From Simplicispira suum (lineage in GTDB: Bacteria > Pseudomonadota > Gammaproteobacteria > Burkholderiales > Burkholderiaceae_C): a stretch of DNA of 64,000 nt. The position numbers were made by a program, and so were the translations under genes. Position 1 is the first letter of the stretch, and every line of letters starts with the position of its first letter. Location of the stretch: assembly GCF_003008595.1 (NCBI RefSeq), contig NZ_CP027669.1, positions 3,472,001 to 3,536,000 of the forward strand, in the 5' to 3' direction. The notes under the pieces were generated by a model that had not been told where the DNA came from, made no database searches, and saw nothing but the letters and a program-made list of their open reading frames with translations. Below, in pieces: positions 9,141 to 21,124 of this stretch.

Positions 9141-9344
9141 GGTGATTAACTCCTGAGATGGACCTACAACGCCCCCGCGCCCCAGCCCGTTGACACCCAG
9201 ATCGCAATAAAATGCAACTGGGCAAAACCCCGGAAAAATACAGTATTTTTGCTATGTAATGCATAGCTTTCTGGGCTTATGCAGCAAGCGCCAAGCGCCC
9301 AATTCACCAAGGCCAAGCGTTGGGGCGTGCCAGCGTTTCTCGGC

Positions 9345-11375
<2,031 letters not shown>

Positions 11376-11528
11376 GAAATGGGAAACCTTGGGGCGATTA
11401 TCCCGCGTGCGCCCGATGAGGCCGGGCTGGCGGGTTTGTGCCCTGTAGAAAACAGCGCGCCACCTTGGTCAGCGCTCTGGTCTGGCGCTGAAGATGGTGC
11501 TGGGATGCAAGAAGCGGGCTGGGTGCAG

Positions 11529-12455
11529 CTAACGCACGCCTGCGCCGCCGCGCAGCGCGGCCTGAGTGATGAGCAGCACCTGGTCGGCACCTGCGCTGGT
11601 GTCCAGCCAGTACACCGGCAGCTCGGGAAAGGCGGCTTCGAAGTGCGCGCGCTCGTTGCCAATTTCCAGCAGCAGTGCACCTTCTTCGGAGAGTTGGTCA
11701 GGCAGCTCGCCCAGCAGCCGGCGAACGAAGTCCATGCCGTCGGCCCCGCCCGCCAGGGCCAGCGCGGGCTCGGCGCGGTATTCGGGCGGCAGTGTCTGCA
11801 TGCTCGCCTGGTTCACGTAGGGCGGGTTGCAGACCACCAGATCCCAGGGGCCGGGCACGGCGGCCAGGCCATCAGAATGCACCAGTGCGATGCGTTCTTC
11901 CAGGCCGTGCTTGTCGACGTTGATGCGGGCGACGGCCAGGGCGTCGGCAGAAATATCGGCGCCAGTTACCTGCACGTCCGGCCAGGCCATGGCGGCCAGC
12001 ACGGCCAGGCTGCCGTTGCCGGTGCACAAGTCAAGCACGGTGTGCGTGCTGTCGCTGAGGAAGGCATCGATGCTGCCATCGGCGATCAGCTCGGCAATCA
12101 GGCTGCGCGGAACGATGCTGCGCTCGTCCACATAGAACGGCACGCCCTGCAGCCAGGCTTCCTGCGTGAGGTAGGCGGCAGGCTTGCGTGTGGCGATACG
12201 TTCTTCAAAAAGAGTAGCTGCTTGCGCAAGCTCCGCCTGCGTTACAGGCCGATTTTGCATTGAATCCGGTGTATCGCCGAGGGGTGTGTCCAAGGGCAGG
12301 CCCAGGCGCCAGAGCACCAGCCAGGCGGCTTCGTCGTGGGCGTTGGTGGTGCCGTGGCCAAAAGAGACGCCAGCTGCACTGAGCAAGGTAGCGCCCGAAT
12401 CCACCAATGCGCCCAGTGTGGCGCCCGCCAGCGGCGGCAAAGCGGTGGTGCTCAT
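11529..12455 (-). CDS. prmB: 50S ribosomal protein L3 glutamine methyltransferase
   Basis: A 308-residue SAM-dependent methyltransferase. [11 protein letters not shown] is the SAM-binding loop, and NPPYVN is the catalytic motif of glutamine N5-methyltransferases. [18 protein letters not shown] matches PrmB rather than PrmC. It methylates a glutamine of ribosomal protein L3. The ATG at 12455 overlaps the stop of dapE by 4 bp, so the two are translationally coupled. It is the last gene of the dapC-dapD-pilU-dapE-prmB run. Confidence 0.92.
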   Translation of the reverse strand: MSTTALPPLAGATLGALVDSGATLLSAAGVSFGHGTTNAHDEAAWLVLWRLGLPLDTPLGDTPDSMQNRPVTQAELAQAATLFEERIATRKPAAYLTQEAWLQGVPFYVDERSIVPRSLIAELIADGSIDAFLSDSTHTVLDLCTGNGSLAVLAAMAWPDVQVTGADISADALAVARINVDKHGLEERIALVHSDGLAAVPGPWDLVVCNPPYVNQASMQTLPPEYRAEPALALAGGADGMDFVRRLLGELPDQLSEEGALLLEIGNERAHFEAAFPELPVYWLDTSAGADQVLLITQAALRGGAGVR

Positions 12456-13657
12456 CGTTGGGCGGCCGCCAGCGTGTTCAAGTGCTCCAGCGTGCGGCGG
12501 TAGATGTTTTTTATCGGCTCAATGTCGGACAGCGCAATGTGCTCGTCGATCTTGTGGATGCTGGCGTTGGGCGGGCCGCACTCGATGACCTGCGGGCAGA
12601 GGGTGGCGATGAAGCGGCCATCGCTGGTGCCACCGGTGGTGGAGAGTTCGGTGACCAGGCCCGTTTCGTCGGCAATCGCCCGCTGCACTGCGTCCACCAG
12701 CTCGCCGGGCGTGGTCAGGAAGGGCTCGCCGCCCAAAGTCCACTGCAGCTCGTATTCGAGTTCATGGCGGTCGAGCACCGCGTGCACGCGCTGCTTGAGG
12801 CTCTCCGCGCTCGATTCGGTGCAGAAACGGAAGTTGAAATCCACCACCACCTCGCCGGGAATCACGTTGCTCGCGCCCGTGCCGCCGTGGATGTTGCTCA
12901 TCTGCCAGCTGGTGGGCGGGAAAAAGGCGTTGCCTTCGTCCCATCGCAGTGCAGCCAGTTCAGCCAACGCGGGCACTGCCTGGTGAATGGGGTTGCGCGC
13001 CAGGTGCGGATAGGCGATGTGGCCCTGAATGCCACGCACCACCAGCCTCCCGCTGAGCGTGCCGCGGCGGCCGTTCTTGATCATGTCCCCGGTGCGCGCC
13101 ACCGAGGTGGGCTCGCCGACGATGCACCAGTCGATCCGCTCACCGCGCGCGCGAAGCTGCTCGACCACCACTTTGGTTCCGTCCACCGACGGGCCTTCTT
13201 CGTCACTGGTGAGCAGCAGGGCGATGCTGATCAGCGGTTCGGGAGTGGCCGCCAGAAACTCTTCCACGGCCACCACGAAGGCGGCAATGGAGGTCTTCAT
13301 GTCGCTTGCGCCGCGGCCGTAGAGCTTGCCGCCCCGCTGTGTGGGCACGAAGGGCGGGCTGGTCCATTCGCCTGGCGGGCCGGTGGGAACCACATCGGTG
13401 TGTCCAGCAAAAACTATTGTTTTTATAGCATCTTGCGCCCGTCCCATAAGCGCTGAGGGCCTTTTTGACCACAAATTTTGAACACGGAAGCTCGCCGGCC
13501 CGCTGTCCATGGCCTCGCAGTGGAAGCCGAGGGGCGTCAGGCGCTCGCTCAGCAGGGACAGGCAGCCAGCGTCGTCTGGGGTGACGGAGGGGCGCGCAAT
13601 GAGTTGTTCTGCCAGCTCAAGTGTGCGGGGAGGGGCGGAAGGGGCGGCCGTGTTCAA
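12452..13657 (-). CDS. dapE: Succinyl-diaminopimelate desuccinylase
   Basis: A 401-residue zinc hydrolase that releases succinate from N-succinyl-LL-diaminopimelate in lysine and peptidoglycan precursor synthesis. [12 protein letters not shown] and [11 protein letters not shown] hold metal ligands and the catalytic Glu; VGEPTS is also typical. It is about 20 residues longer than the usual 375-380. Part of the excess lies at about residues 63-83, just before FAGHTD, where a palindromic repeat copy (13411-13470) is read through in frame; E. coli DapE as I recall has a short loop there. It overlaps pilU and prmB by 4 bp each. Confidence 0.95.
   Translation of the reverse strand: MNTAAPSAPPRTLELAEQLIARPSVTPDDAGCLSLLSERLTPLGFHCEAMDSGPASFRVQNLWSKRPSALMGRAQDAIKTIVFAGHTDVVPTGPPGEWTSPPFVPTQRGGKLYGRGASDMKTSIAAFVVAVEEFLAATPEPLISIALLLTSDEEGPSVDGTKVVVEQLRARGERIDWCIVGEPTSVARTGDMIKNGRRGTLSGRLVVRGIQGHIAYPHLARNPIHQAVPALAELAALRWDEGNAFFPPTSWQMSNIHGGTGASNVIPGEVVVDFNFRFCTESSAESLKQRVHAVLDRHELEYELQWTLGGEPFLTTPGELVDAVQRAIADETGLVTELSTTGGTSDGRFIATLCPQVIECGPPNASIHKIDEHIALSDIEPIKNIYRRTLEHLNTLAAAQR
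13411..13470 (-). repeat. Palindromic repeat family A inside dapE
   Basis: On the minus strand the segment reads AAAAAGGCCCTCAGCGCTTA, a short middle, then GCGCAAGATGCTATAAAAAC, matching the family blocks and order. It adds about nine residues to a loop ahead of the first metal-binding motif of DapE. Confidence 0.6.
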
Positions 13658-14823
13658 TCACTGCCTCTCACGTCGAGCACGATTTCGGTGAATGAAGGCT
13701 CCTCGTCCTGCGCTTGCGCTTCGCGGGCTTGCTGCGTGGCCTGAGCGGCCTTTCCCGCAATGGAAAAATCGTTCTGCAGCCGCCACATGAGGTTGGTGGG
13801 TGAATCGGCGAAAGCCAGACCCTCTTTGCGATCAATGCGGTTTTGCAGAATCAGTCGGGCCAGATCTTCCTCGAAGGTCTGGGAGCCTTCGGCCATGGAT
13901 TTTTCCATGGCTTCCTTGACACCCGAAAAGTCGCCATTCTCAATGAGTTCCGCCACCAGCTTGGTGTTGAGCATGACCTCGACGGCCGGTACGCGCTCGC
14001 CGACCGTGGTGCGCACGAGCCGCTGAGAGACAATGGACCGCAAGGCCGAGGCAAGGTCCCCCAGCATGGTTTCGCGCACTTCCACGGGGTAGAAACTGAG
14101 AATGCGATTGAGCGCCTGGTAGCTGTTGTTGGCGTGCAGCGTAGCAAGACACAAGTGGCCCGACTGCGCATAGGCAATCGCGGCCGACATGGTTTCGCGG
14201 TCGCGGATTTCGCCGATCAAGATCACGTCGGGCGCTTGGCGCAGCGCGTTCTTCAGCGCGACCTGGAGCGACTGGGTGTCAGAGCCGACCTCGCGCTGGT
14301 TGATGATGGACTTCTTGTTTTTGAACTGGTACTCGACCGGATCTTCGATCGTCAGAATATGGCCGGTCTGCAGGTTGTTGCGCCGATCGATCATGGCGGC
14401 CAGCGTGGTGCTTTTGCCTGAACCCGTGGCTCCGACGAGCAGCACCAAGCCACGTTTTTCCAGAATCAGGTCGCCCAGAATGGAGGGCAGATTCAGGCTG
14501 TCGAGTTCCGGCACCTGCTGGCTGATGAAGCGGATCACTACGGCATAGCTGCCGCGCTGGCGCATGCCGCTGACGCGAAAGCGCCCCACGCCCGAGAGCG
14601 GTACGCCCATATTGAGTTCGCCGGTTTCCTCCAGCTCCTCGATCCGGTCTGGTGGCACGATCTCCGAGAGCAGGTTGCGCGGCGCCTCGGGCGGCAGGAT
14701 CTGGTTGTTGATCGGCACGCACTCGCCGTTGATCTTGATCAGCGCTGGTGCGTTGGCCGACAGATAGACGTCCGAGGCCTTTTTCTCGGCCATCAGGCGC
14801 AGGATGCGTTCCATTGTGCTCAT
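13654..14823 (-). CDS. pilU: Type IV pilus retraction ATPase, PilU-like
   Basis: A 389-residue hexameric secretion ATPase. Walker A is GATGSGKS and Walker B is [11 protein letters not shown]; the His box [10 protein letters not shown] and conserved TIEDPVEY are present. The overall sequence, including the C-terminal extension past residue 345, resembles PilU (accessory retraction motor) more than PilT. No pilT or other pilus gene is nearby. It lies between dapD (50 bp upstream) and dapE (4 bp overlap), so it is probably transcribed with lysine-biosynthesis genes. Confidence 0.88.
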   Translation of the reverse strand: MSTMERILRLMAEKKASDVYLSANAPALIKINGECVPINNQILPPEAPRNLLSEIVPPDRIEELEETGELNMGVPLSGVGRFRVSGMRQRGSYAVVIRFISQQVPELDSLNLPSILGDLILEKRGLVLLVGATGSGKSTTLAAMIDRRNNLQTGHILTIEDPVEYQFKNKKSIINQREVGSDTQSLQVALKNALRQAPDVILIGEIRDRETMSAAIAYAQSGHLCLATLHANNSYQALNRILSFYPVEVRETMLGDLASALRSIVSQRLVRTTVGERVPAVEVMLNTKLVAELIENGDFSGVKEAMEKSMAEGSQTFEEDLARLILQNRIDRKEGLAFADSPTNLMWRLQNDFSIAGKAAQATQQAREAQAQDEEPSFTEIVLDVRGSD

Positions 14824-14873
14824 GCGTGTCTCCCTCGGGGTGGTGTCGGTGTGCGTAGCCGTTGGCGGTTTTT

Positions 14874-15698
14874 CTAGTCGCGCAGCAAGTCGTTGATGCT
14901 GGTCTTGGCGCGGGTCTGCGCATCCACGCGCTTGACGATGATGGCCGCATACAAGCTGTAGCGCCCGCCGTCCTTGGGCAAATTCCCACTGACCACCACG
15001 GATCCCGAGGGAATGCGGCCATAGGTGATTTCGCCCGTCGCTCGGTCGTAAATGGGCGTGCTCTGGCTGATGTAGACGCCCATGCTGATGACGGAGTTTT
15101 CTTCGACGATCACACCTTCAACCACTTCGGAGCGGGCGCCGACAAAGCAGTTGTCTTCAATGATGGTGGGGTTGGCCTGCAGCGGCTCAAGGACGCCGCC
15201 AAGGCCGACACCCCCCGAGAGATGGACGTTTTTACCCACCTGCGCGCACGAACCTACGCAGGCCCAGGTATCCACCATGGTGTTTTCGTCTACGTAGGCA
15301 CCAATGTTGACGTAGGAAGGCATTAGCACAGCGCCCTTGGCAATGAAGCTGCCGCGCCGTGCGACGGCCGGGGGCACCACGCGCACGCCCGTGGCCAGCA
15401 TGTCGGCAGGAGAGAGGTGCGAAAACTTGGTTTGCACCTTGTCGAAGAAGGCCAGGTCGCCGGCCCTCATGATCTCGTTGTCCTTGAGGCGGAAGGACAA
15501 CAGCACCGCCTTCTTGATCCACTGGTGCACGGTCCACTGGCCGACGGCCTCGCGGGTGGCCACGCGGAGCTTGCCGGTATTGAGCTCGGAAATCACATGC
15601 TCGACAGCGTCCATCACCTCTTTGGGCGCGCTGGTGGGCGAGAGGCTGGCGCGGTTGTCCCACGCGGTGTCGATAAGGCTCTGGAGTTGCTGCGTCAT
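14874..15698 (-). CDS. dapD: 2,3,4,5-tetrahydropyridine-2,6-dicarboxylate N-succinyltransferase
   Basis: A 274-residue protein, the same length as E. coli DapD, from the ATG at 15698. It transfers succinyl from succinyl-CoA to tetrahydrodipicolinate. The core is a left-handed beta-helix with hexapeptide repeats; [20 protein letters not shown]-like [15 protein letters not shown] and [18 protein letters not shown] are nearly identical to E. coli. Its start overlaps the dapC stop by 4 bp. An upstream in-frame ATG would extend deeply into dapC and is rejected. Confidence 0.97.
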   Translation of the reverse strand: MTQQLQSLIDTAWDNRASLSPTSAPKEVMDAVEHVISELNTGKLRVATREAVGQWTVHQWIKKAVLLSFRLKDNEIMRAGDLAFFDKVQTKFSHLSPADMLATGVRVVPPAVARRGSFIAKGAVLMPSYVNIGAYVDENTMVDTWACVGSCAQVGKNVHLSGGVGLGGVLEPLQANPTIIEDNCFVGARSEVVEGVIVEENSVISMGVYISQSTPIYDRATGEITYGRIPSGSVVVSGNLPKDGGRYSLYAAIIVKRVDAQTRAKTSINDLLRD

Positions 15699-16918
15699 GA
15701 GGTTGGTTTCGAGGAAAGCGATTGGACAAATTGCACGATGCGCTGCGCGGCTTCCACGCATTCACTGGTTGGCGCCACCAGCGCCATGCGGATACGCTGC
15801 GCACCCGGATTGGCGCCCTGCGCTTCGCGCGCGAGATAGCTGCCAGGCAGGACCGTCACATTGTATTGAGCCTGGAGCGCGCGGGCGAATTGCGTGTCCG
15901 ACAGGCCCAGTGCGTCGGGAATTCGGGCCCACAAATAGAAACCCGCGTCGGGCAAGGCCACATCCAGCACGGGCGCAAGCAGCGGCGTCACGGCTTCGAA
16001 TTTGTCGCGGTACATCTGTCGGTTTGCTACCACATGGTCTTCGTCGCCCCAGGCGGCAATGCTGGCCGCCTGTACGGGCGGCGACATCGCACCGCCGTGG
16101 TATGTGCGGTAGAGCAAAAAGTCCTTGATCAAGGCCGCATCGCCTGCCACGAAACCGCTGCGCAAGCCAGGCACATTGCTGCGCTTGGATAGGCTGGTAA
16201 AGGCCAGGAGGTTACGAAAATCGCTGCGCCCCAGCTGCGCGGCTGCTTCCAGGCCACCCAGAGGAGGCGCTCCCTGGAAGTAAATTTCGCTGTAGCACTC
16301 ATCCGAAGCAATGACGAAGCCATGGGCGTCCGAGAGGGCGAACAGCTTTTCCCACTCGGCCAGGGGCATCACGGCCCCGGTGGGGTTGCCGGGCGAGCAC
16401 ACGTACAGGAGTTGGGTGCGTTGCCACACATCGGCGGGCACGCTGTCCCAATCGACTGCGAAATTGCGCTCTGGATCGCTGGGCGCATACCAGGGGGTGG
16501 CACCGGCGAGCAGGGCCGCTCCTTCATAGATCTGGTAGAACGGATTGGGGCATACCACCACCGGTTCAGGTCGACTGGCATCCACCACCGTCTGCGCAAT
16601 CGCAAACAAGGCTTCGCGCGAGCCGTTGATTGGCAGCACTTGGGTCATATGATCCAACTGCACCTGGTAGCGTCTGGCGAGCCAACCGGCAAAGGCCTCG
16701 CGCAGCCGGGGCTCACCCGCGGTTGCTGGATAGTTTGACAGACCTGTCAGATTACTGACAAGTATCTGTGTAATAAACGCCGGTGTGGGGTGGCGGGGCT
16801 CTCCCATCCCCAGGCTGATGGAGCGCAACTGTGCGGGCGGAACCACACCCGAAAAAAGTTGACGCAGCCGTTCAAAGGGATACGGTTGCAGTCGTTGTAA
16901 CAGGGGATTCATGGGCAT
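15695..16918 (-). CDS. dapC: Succinyldiaminopimelate transaminase
   Basis: A 407-residue PLP-dependent class I aminotransferase. [16 protein letters not shown] contains the Schiff-base Lys. [11 protein letters not shown] and [11 protein letters not shown] hold the typical substrate and cofactor contacts. The family member next to dapD is the N-succinyl-L,L-diaminopimelate aminotransferase; context supports this over other aminotransferases. The ATG at 16918 and a second ATG at 16912 are both possible; neither has a clear ribosome binding site. It is the first gene of the dapC-dapD-pilU-dapE-prmB run. Confidence 0.92.
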   Translation of the reverse strand: MPMNPLLQRLQPYPFERLRQLFSGVVPPAQLRSISLGMGEPRHPTPAFITQILVSNLTGLSNYPATAGEPRLREAFAGWLARRYQVQLDHMTQVLPINGSREALFAIAQTVVDASRPEPVVVCPNPFYQIYEGAALLAGATPWYAPSDPERNFAVDWDSVPADVWQRTQLLYVCSPGNPTGAVMPLAEWEKLFALSDAHGFVIASDECYSEIYFQGAPPLGGLEAAAQLGRSDFRNLLAFTSLSKRSNVPGLRSGFVAGDAALIKDFLLYRTYHGGAMSPPVQAASIAAWGDEDHVVANRQMYRDKFEAVTPLLAPVLDVALPDAGFYLWARIPDALGLSDTQFARALQAQYNVTVLPGSYLAREAQGANPGAQRIRMALVAPTSECVEAAQRIVQFVQSLSSKPTS

Positions 16919-17027
16919 GGATTATCAGTGAAGCTTCGATCCGGCGCGCCTGTGATGCACCGTCCTTCCGTCCGGCCCCGATCCGATCGCGAGGTCCTTG
17001 GCGCTTTTTTTATTTAGGAGGGCTGGA

Positions 17028-18542
17028 ATGTTCCTGACAATGATTTTGCGTCCTGGGCGCTGGGCGTTGGGGCGCATGCGGGTGTCGCTGCAGATGGCCG
17101 TTGTCTCTGTGGCGGCGCTTGCGGCCTTGCTGGCTGTGGCCGCATTGGCCGGTGCTGGTGCGTCAGCGGTGTTGCTGTGGACGGTGCTTGGGGCCTGTGT
17201 GCTGCTGGTGATCTATCTGATGGCCGTGGTCACCAATGGGCTCACTGCGGATATTGCCGTTCTGGCACGCACCATGGAGCAGGCGACCCGAGGCGACCTG
17301 CGGGCGCGCACCGCCTTGCGCGGCAGCAGTGAGATGGCAGAGTTGGGGCGCCTGCTCGACGGCATGGTGCTGACGCTGTCTGCCATGGTGGCCGATGTGC
17401 GAAGCAACTCGGCCCTGGTGTCGCATGCCGGTGAGGTGCTCGCCAGCGGCAACCGCTCGCTCGCCGATCGCACCGAGCAGCAGGCGGCGAGCCTGGAGCA
17501 AACCGCCGCCAGCGTAGAAGAGTTGTCAAGCACCGTCCACAGCAATGCCGAGACGGCCAAGGGGGCTGATGCGCGCGCCAGCCAGGTCAGCCAGGCAGCA
17601 GAGCAGGGCGCGAAGGCCATGGCGCGTGCAGTGGAGTCGGTCGAGGCGATTCAGCAGGGTGCGCGGCGCATGAACGAAATCATCGGCGTGATCGATGGAA
17701 TTGCTTTTCAGACCAATATCCTGGCACTGAACGCTGCGGTGGAAGCGGCGCGTGCCGGGGAGCAGGGGCGCGGCTTTGCCGTAGTGGCTTCGGAAGTGCG
17801 CATGTTGGCGGGGCGTTCGGGCGAGGCGGCGCGCGAGATCCGTCAGTTGATTGGTGCCTCGGTCCAGCAAGTGGAGGCGAGCGCGGGTCTGATCCGTACC
17901 GCTGGTGAGAGCATTGCCGGCATGGCGTCGGGCATTCGATCCGTGGCGCTCACCATGTCCGAGATTGCCACCACGGGAGCGGAGCAAAGCACGGGCTTGT
18001 CCGAAATCACTTCGGCAGTTCAGCAACTAGACCAGATCACGCAACAGAACGCTCAGATGGTGGAGCACGCCGTGGCGCAATCACTGGCGCTGGGAGAGCG
18101 CGCCAGCACGCTGTCGAAGGCGGTCTCCCGCTTTCAGTTGCAGCAGGGCACGGCCGAGGAGGCGCGTGCTCTCGTGGAGCGGGTCGTTCCATTGCGAAAT
18201 GGTCTCTCGCGCGAGCAGTTTCTGCGAACGATTACCGACAAAAACCAACCCTGGCACGACCGCGACATGTATGTCTTTGCGTTGGATGATGCAGGGCATT
18301 ACCTGGCGTTTGGCGGGAACAGCGCCAAGGTGGGAACACGCGTGCAAGACGTACCGGGCGTCGCTGGAGACCAGTTGATGGCGGACATCATGGCCCAGGC
18401 AGAAAGTGCGCCGGGTTGGGTCGAGTACGACTATGTCAATCCCACGTCCGGCAAAGTGCAGACCAAGATGTCTTATGTCTGCCTGGTCGACGACCTGTAT
18501 GTGGGGTGTGGCGTGTACAAGGCCCTGGTCGGCGGCGCTTGA
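17028..18542 (+). CDS. Methyl-accepting chemotaxis protein with C-terminal Cache-like domain
   Basis: A 504-residue receptor from the ATG at 17028, placed 6 bases after AGGAGGG; an earlier in-frame ATG at 16998 lacks a site. Two hydrophobic helices near residues 17-41 and 43-65 are almost contiguous, so there is hardly a periplasmic domain. A HAMP-like part follows, then the long signalling coiled coil with the hairpin tip [20 protein letters not shown] and [12 protein letters not shown]. After about residue 375 a separate domain ([18 protein letters not shown] ... [19 protein letters not shown]) resembles a single Cache domain, here cytoplasmic. No che genes are nearby. Confidence 0.9.
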   Translation: MFLTMILRPGRWALGRMRVSLQMAVVSVAALAALLAVAALAGAGASAVLLWTVLGACVLLVIYLMAVVTNGLTADIAVLARTMEQATRGDLRARTALRGSSEMAELGRLLDGMVLTLSAMVADVRSNSALVSHAGEVLASGNRSLADRTEQQAASLEQTAASVEELSSTVHSNAETAKGADARASQVSQAAEQGAKAMARAVESVEAIQQGARRMNEIIGVIDGIAFQTNILALNAAVEAARAGEQGRGFAVVASEVRMLAGRSGEAAREIRQLIGASVQQVEASAGLIRTAGESIAGMASGIRSVALTMSEIATTGAEQSTGLSEITSAVQQLDQITQQNAQMVEHAVAQSLALGERASTLSKAVSRFQLQQGTAEEARALVERVVPLRNGLSREQFLRTITDKNQPWHDRDMYVFALDDAGHYLAFGGNSAKVGTRVQDVPGVAGDQLMADIMAQAESAPGWVEYDYVNPTSGKVQTKMSYVCLVDDLYVGCGVYKALVGGA

Positions 18543-18560
18543 AGCGCTTCAACGCCTGTT

Positions 18561-19178
18561 CTAGGGCGCACGCTGCGCCCGGGCTCGCGCCAAAGCGGCA
18601 GCAACAACCGATTTCTTGCTGCGTTCTGTTGCGGCGGGCGCAGACGGGTTGCCGGTTTCGCGCTCCTGCGCAAGGCGCGATTGTCTTGCCTCATAGCGCG
18701 CCTGCGCATGCGTTGCCTGGCCGTCTGACCAAGCCGCCCAGCCGGTAGCCGAGCCGCTGACATTGGTCATCGCGATGCAGTCCACGGGACAAACAGGAAC
18801 GCACAGTGCGCAGCCCGTGCAATGTTCAGCGACCACCGTGTGCATGAACTTGTTGGCGCCGACGATGGCGTCGGTGGGGCAGGCGGCCAGACAAAGCGTG
18901 CAACCAATGCACCAGTCTTCGTCGATCACCGCCAAGCTGCGTGGTTCTTCAGAGCCCACATCCGGGTGCAGTGTACGGATGGCTTGCCCAGTGATAGCGG
19001 CCAAGCGCTCAATACCTTCTGCTCCGCCTGGGGGGCAGCGATTGATGTCGGTCTCTGCGTTCGCAATGGCCTGCGCATAGGCTGCGCAATCGGGGTAACC
19101 GCAGCGGGTGCACTGCGTTTGCGGCAAGGCGGCCACCAAGCGGGCCGCCAGACCGCCAAGGTCGGGCGGCGGAGCCAT
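18561..19178 (-). CDS. rnfB: RnfB-like iron-sulfur electron transport protein
   Basis: A 205-residue protein from the ATG at 19178. TQCTRCGYPDCAAYAQAI with a later RCPPGG is the 4Fe-4S domain of RnfB/RsxB. Two ferredoxin-type clusters follow, in CIGCTLCLAACPTDAI and CTGCALCVPVCPVDCI. The N-terminal membrane anchor of classical RnfB is absent, and the C-terminus is a basic, Ala/Arg-rich tail. No other rnf genes are in the window, so it may work as a stand-alone ferredoxin, as is common in Betaproteobacteria. It is convergent with the chemoreceptor gene (19 bp apart) and directly follows phaZ (4 bp gap). Confidence 0.85.
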   Translation of the reverse strand: MAPPPDLGGLAARLVAALPQTQCTRCGYPDCAAYAQAIANAETDINRCPPGGAEGIERLAAITGQAIRTLHPDVGSEEPRSLAVIDEDWCIGCTLCLAACPTDAIVGANKFMHTVVAEHCTGCALCVPVCPVDCIAMTNVSGSATGWAAWSDGQATHAQARYEARQSRLAQERETGNPSAPAATERSKKSVVAAALARARAQRAP

Positions 19179-19182
19179 GGCT

Positions 19183-20934
19183 TCAGGCCTTGTTGCGTGA
19201 TGCAGGTCGCGCCACGGTGGGCGGCGGGGCTGCCGTGACTGCGGTCGCCTTCTCCTGCACTTCGGGCTGCGCTGCAGGAGCCGCTGCGCCTGTGGGCTGG
19301 GTGGGTGCACCGACCCAGCGGGTGGCCGGCCCGTTGGCTGGTGGCGCTGCCGGCCTGGCGGCAGCCGCAGTACGCACATTCGCCGCTACCACATTCTTGG
19401 TTGCCGCAGCTGCAAGCGTATCCGCCTTGGGTGCGCGCTTGGCCGGCGCAGCGACTTTTGCAGGCTTTGCCTTGGCCGAAACCGGCTTGGCGACTGAAGC
19501 TGCGGGTGCGGGTGCGGTTGCGGGCTTTGTGGCACGAGTGGCAATCAGCTTCTTGGCTACTTTCGCCACTTTGGGCGACTCGGGTTCGATCTGGATACCC
19601 ACCGCAGCGCGAACGACGGTCTTGGCACTCACGCTCGGTTTGGCAACTTGCGTTGATTCGGCGTTGGCTGCGCGTTGGTGCTCAGCGATGAAGTCGCGTA
19701 CCTTGGGGTACACCGACTCACGCCAGCGGCGACCGCTAAAGATACCGTAGTGGCCGGCACCCTTGATTTCCATGTGGCGCTGTTCGTTGCCGGGCAGACC
19801 CGAGCACAACGTGTGCGCCGCTTGGGTCTGGCCGCATCCCGAAATGTCGTCCAGCTCACCCTCCACCGTCAACAGCGCGCCGGCACGAATGTCCTGTGGG
19901 CGCACGCGTTCGAGCGTTCCGTCCGGGGCGCGAACATCCCAGGTGCCGTTGACCAGCTTGTATTTCTGGAACACGGTTTCAATGGTTTCAAGGTAATAGT
20001 CCGCGTCCATGTCCAGCACCGCGTTGTATTCATCGTAGAAGGCGCGGTGGGCGTCGGTGCTGGTGTCGTCGCCCTTGACCAGGTTTTTGAAGTAGTCGTA
20101 ATGGTTGCCAGCATGGCGATTCGGGTTCATGGCAACGAAGCCCGTGTGCTGCAGGAAACCGGGATACACCCGTCGGCCCTTGCCTGGAAAGCTCGACGGG
20201 ACGCGGTAGATCACATTGTTTTCGAACCATTCGTAGCTGCGCTTGACCGCCAGATCGTTCACAGCAGTAGGGGAGCTGCGAGCATCAATGGGCCCGCCCA
20301 TCATGGTCATTGACAGGGGCACCTTCTCACCACGGCTGGCCATCAGTGATACGGCGGCCAAGGTGGGCACGGTTGGCTGGCACACGCTCATCACGTGGCA
20401 GTTCCCATACTTGGACTGCAAGTGGCGGATGAAGTCTTCGACGTAATTGACGTAATCGTCCAGATGGAACGCACCCTCGCTCAGCGGCACCAGTCGGGCG
20501 TTCGTCCAGTCGGTGATGTAGACCTTGTGACCCTGCAGCATGCTGCGCACCGTATCGCGCAGCAGCGTTGCATAGTGGCCCGACAGCGGCGCGACGATCA
20601 ATACCACCGGTTGGGTCTTGAGTTCGCTCAACGTGGCGGGGTCATCGGAAAAGCGCTTGAAACGGCGCAGTTCACAAAATGGCTTGCGCAGTTCAACGCG
20701 CTCGTGGATTGCCACTTCGACTCCGTCGACATCCACTGCGGTGATGCCGAACTCGGGTTTTTCATAGTCTTTGGCCAGGCGGTACATCAGGTCGAAGCTG
20801 GCGGACATGCGCTGTGCAAAGGGCGTTTTTTGCAGCGGAAGGTGCGGGTTGCTGTAGAGCTTGGAAGTGGCCAGGGCGTAGTCGGCAAACGGCTCCATGA
20901 ACGAGCGCTGGGTTTCGTAGATCTGATAAAGCAT
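19183..20934 (-). CDS. phaZ: Intracellular PHB depolymerase with histone-like C-terminal tail
   Basis: A 583-residue protein from the ATG at 20934. Residues 1 to about 415 match PhaZ1-type intracellular depolymerases that mobilise native PHB granules. SVCQPTVPTL carries the nucleophile Cys, GELDDISG the acidic residue and GAGHYGIFSG the catalytic His. Known PhaZ1 proteins end near residue 420. Here about 165 more residues follow, very rich in Ala, Pro, Lys and Val, with repeated AKP-type motifs (AKPVSAKAKPAKVAAPAK). It resembles the DNA-binding tails of PhaF or PhaM and histone H1, and lacks predicted fold. The alarmone synthetase gene lies 190 bp upstream on the same strand. Confidence 0.92.
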   Translation of the reverse strand: MLYQIYETQRSFMEPFADYALATSKLYSNPHLPLQKTPFAQRMSASFDLMYRLAKDYEKPEFGITAVDVDGVEVAIHERVELRKPFCELRRFKRFSDDPATLSELKTQPVVLIVAPLSGHYATLLRDTVRSMLQGHKVYITDWTNARLVPLSEGAFHLDDYVNYVEDFIRHLQSKYGNCHVMSVCQPTVPTLAAVSLMASRGEKVPLSMTMMGGPIDARSSPTAVNDLAVKRSYEWFENNVIYRVPSSFPGKGRRVYPGFLQHTGFVAMNPNRHAGNHYDYFKNLVKGDDTSTDAHRAFYDEYNAVLDMDADYYLETIETVFQKYKLVNGTWDVRAPDGTLERVRPQDIRAGALLTVEGELDDISGCGQTQAAHTLCSGLPGNEQRHMEIKGAGHYGIFSGRRWRESVYPKVRDFIAEHQRAANAESTQVAKPSVSAKTVVRAAVGIQIEPESPKVAKVAKKLIATRATKPATAPAPAASVAKPVSAKAKPAKVAAPAKRAPKADTLAAAATKNVVAANVRTAAAARPAAPPANGPATRWVGAPTQPTGAAAPAAQPEVQEKATAVTAAPPPTVARPASRNKA

Positions 20935-21124
20935 CGTGAGTCCGTTTATGTTGCAGTGCAATATAACAGCACTTCGTCAAGCACGTCGCCCCGTAGAACT
21001 ACCCATGGGGAGTCTCGTGCGTGACAGCATGCCCAAGAAGCAGGCGGGTTAAGCAACCGATCAAATTACTATAATATAAATAGCTTAGTACCGTTGCCAG
21101 TCAAGCCCTAGACGCCATTTTTGT

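Noticed and set aside
9230..9268. LexA box upstream of the small reading frame
   Set aside because: AAAATACAGTATTTT is palindromic but lacks CTGT-N8-ACAG spacing.
12205..12245. Repeat family A copy inside prmB
   Set aside because: AGCTGCTTGCGCAAGC resembles one half of the repeat, but PrmB has normal length there and the protein aligns without an insertion, so it is probably chance.
21060..21115. Repeat family A copy between phaZ and the alarmone synthetase
   Set aside because: Only TATAAATAGCTTAGTA and a weak second half fit; too degenerate to call.
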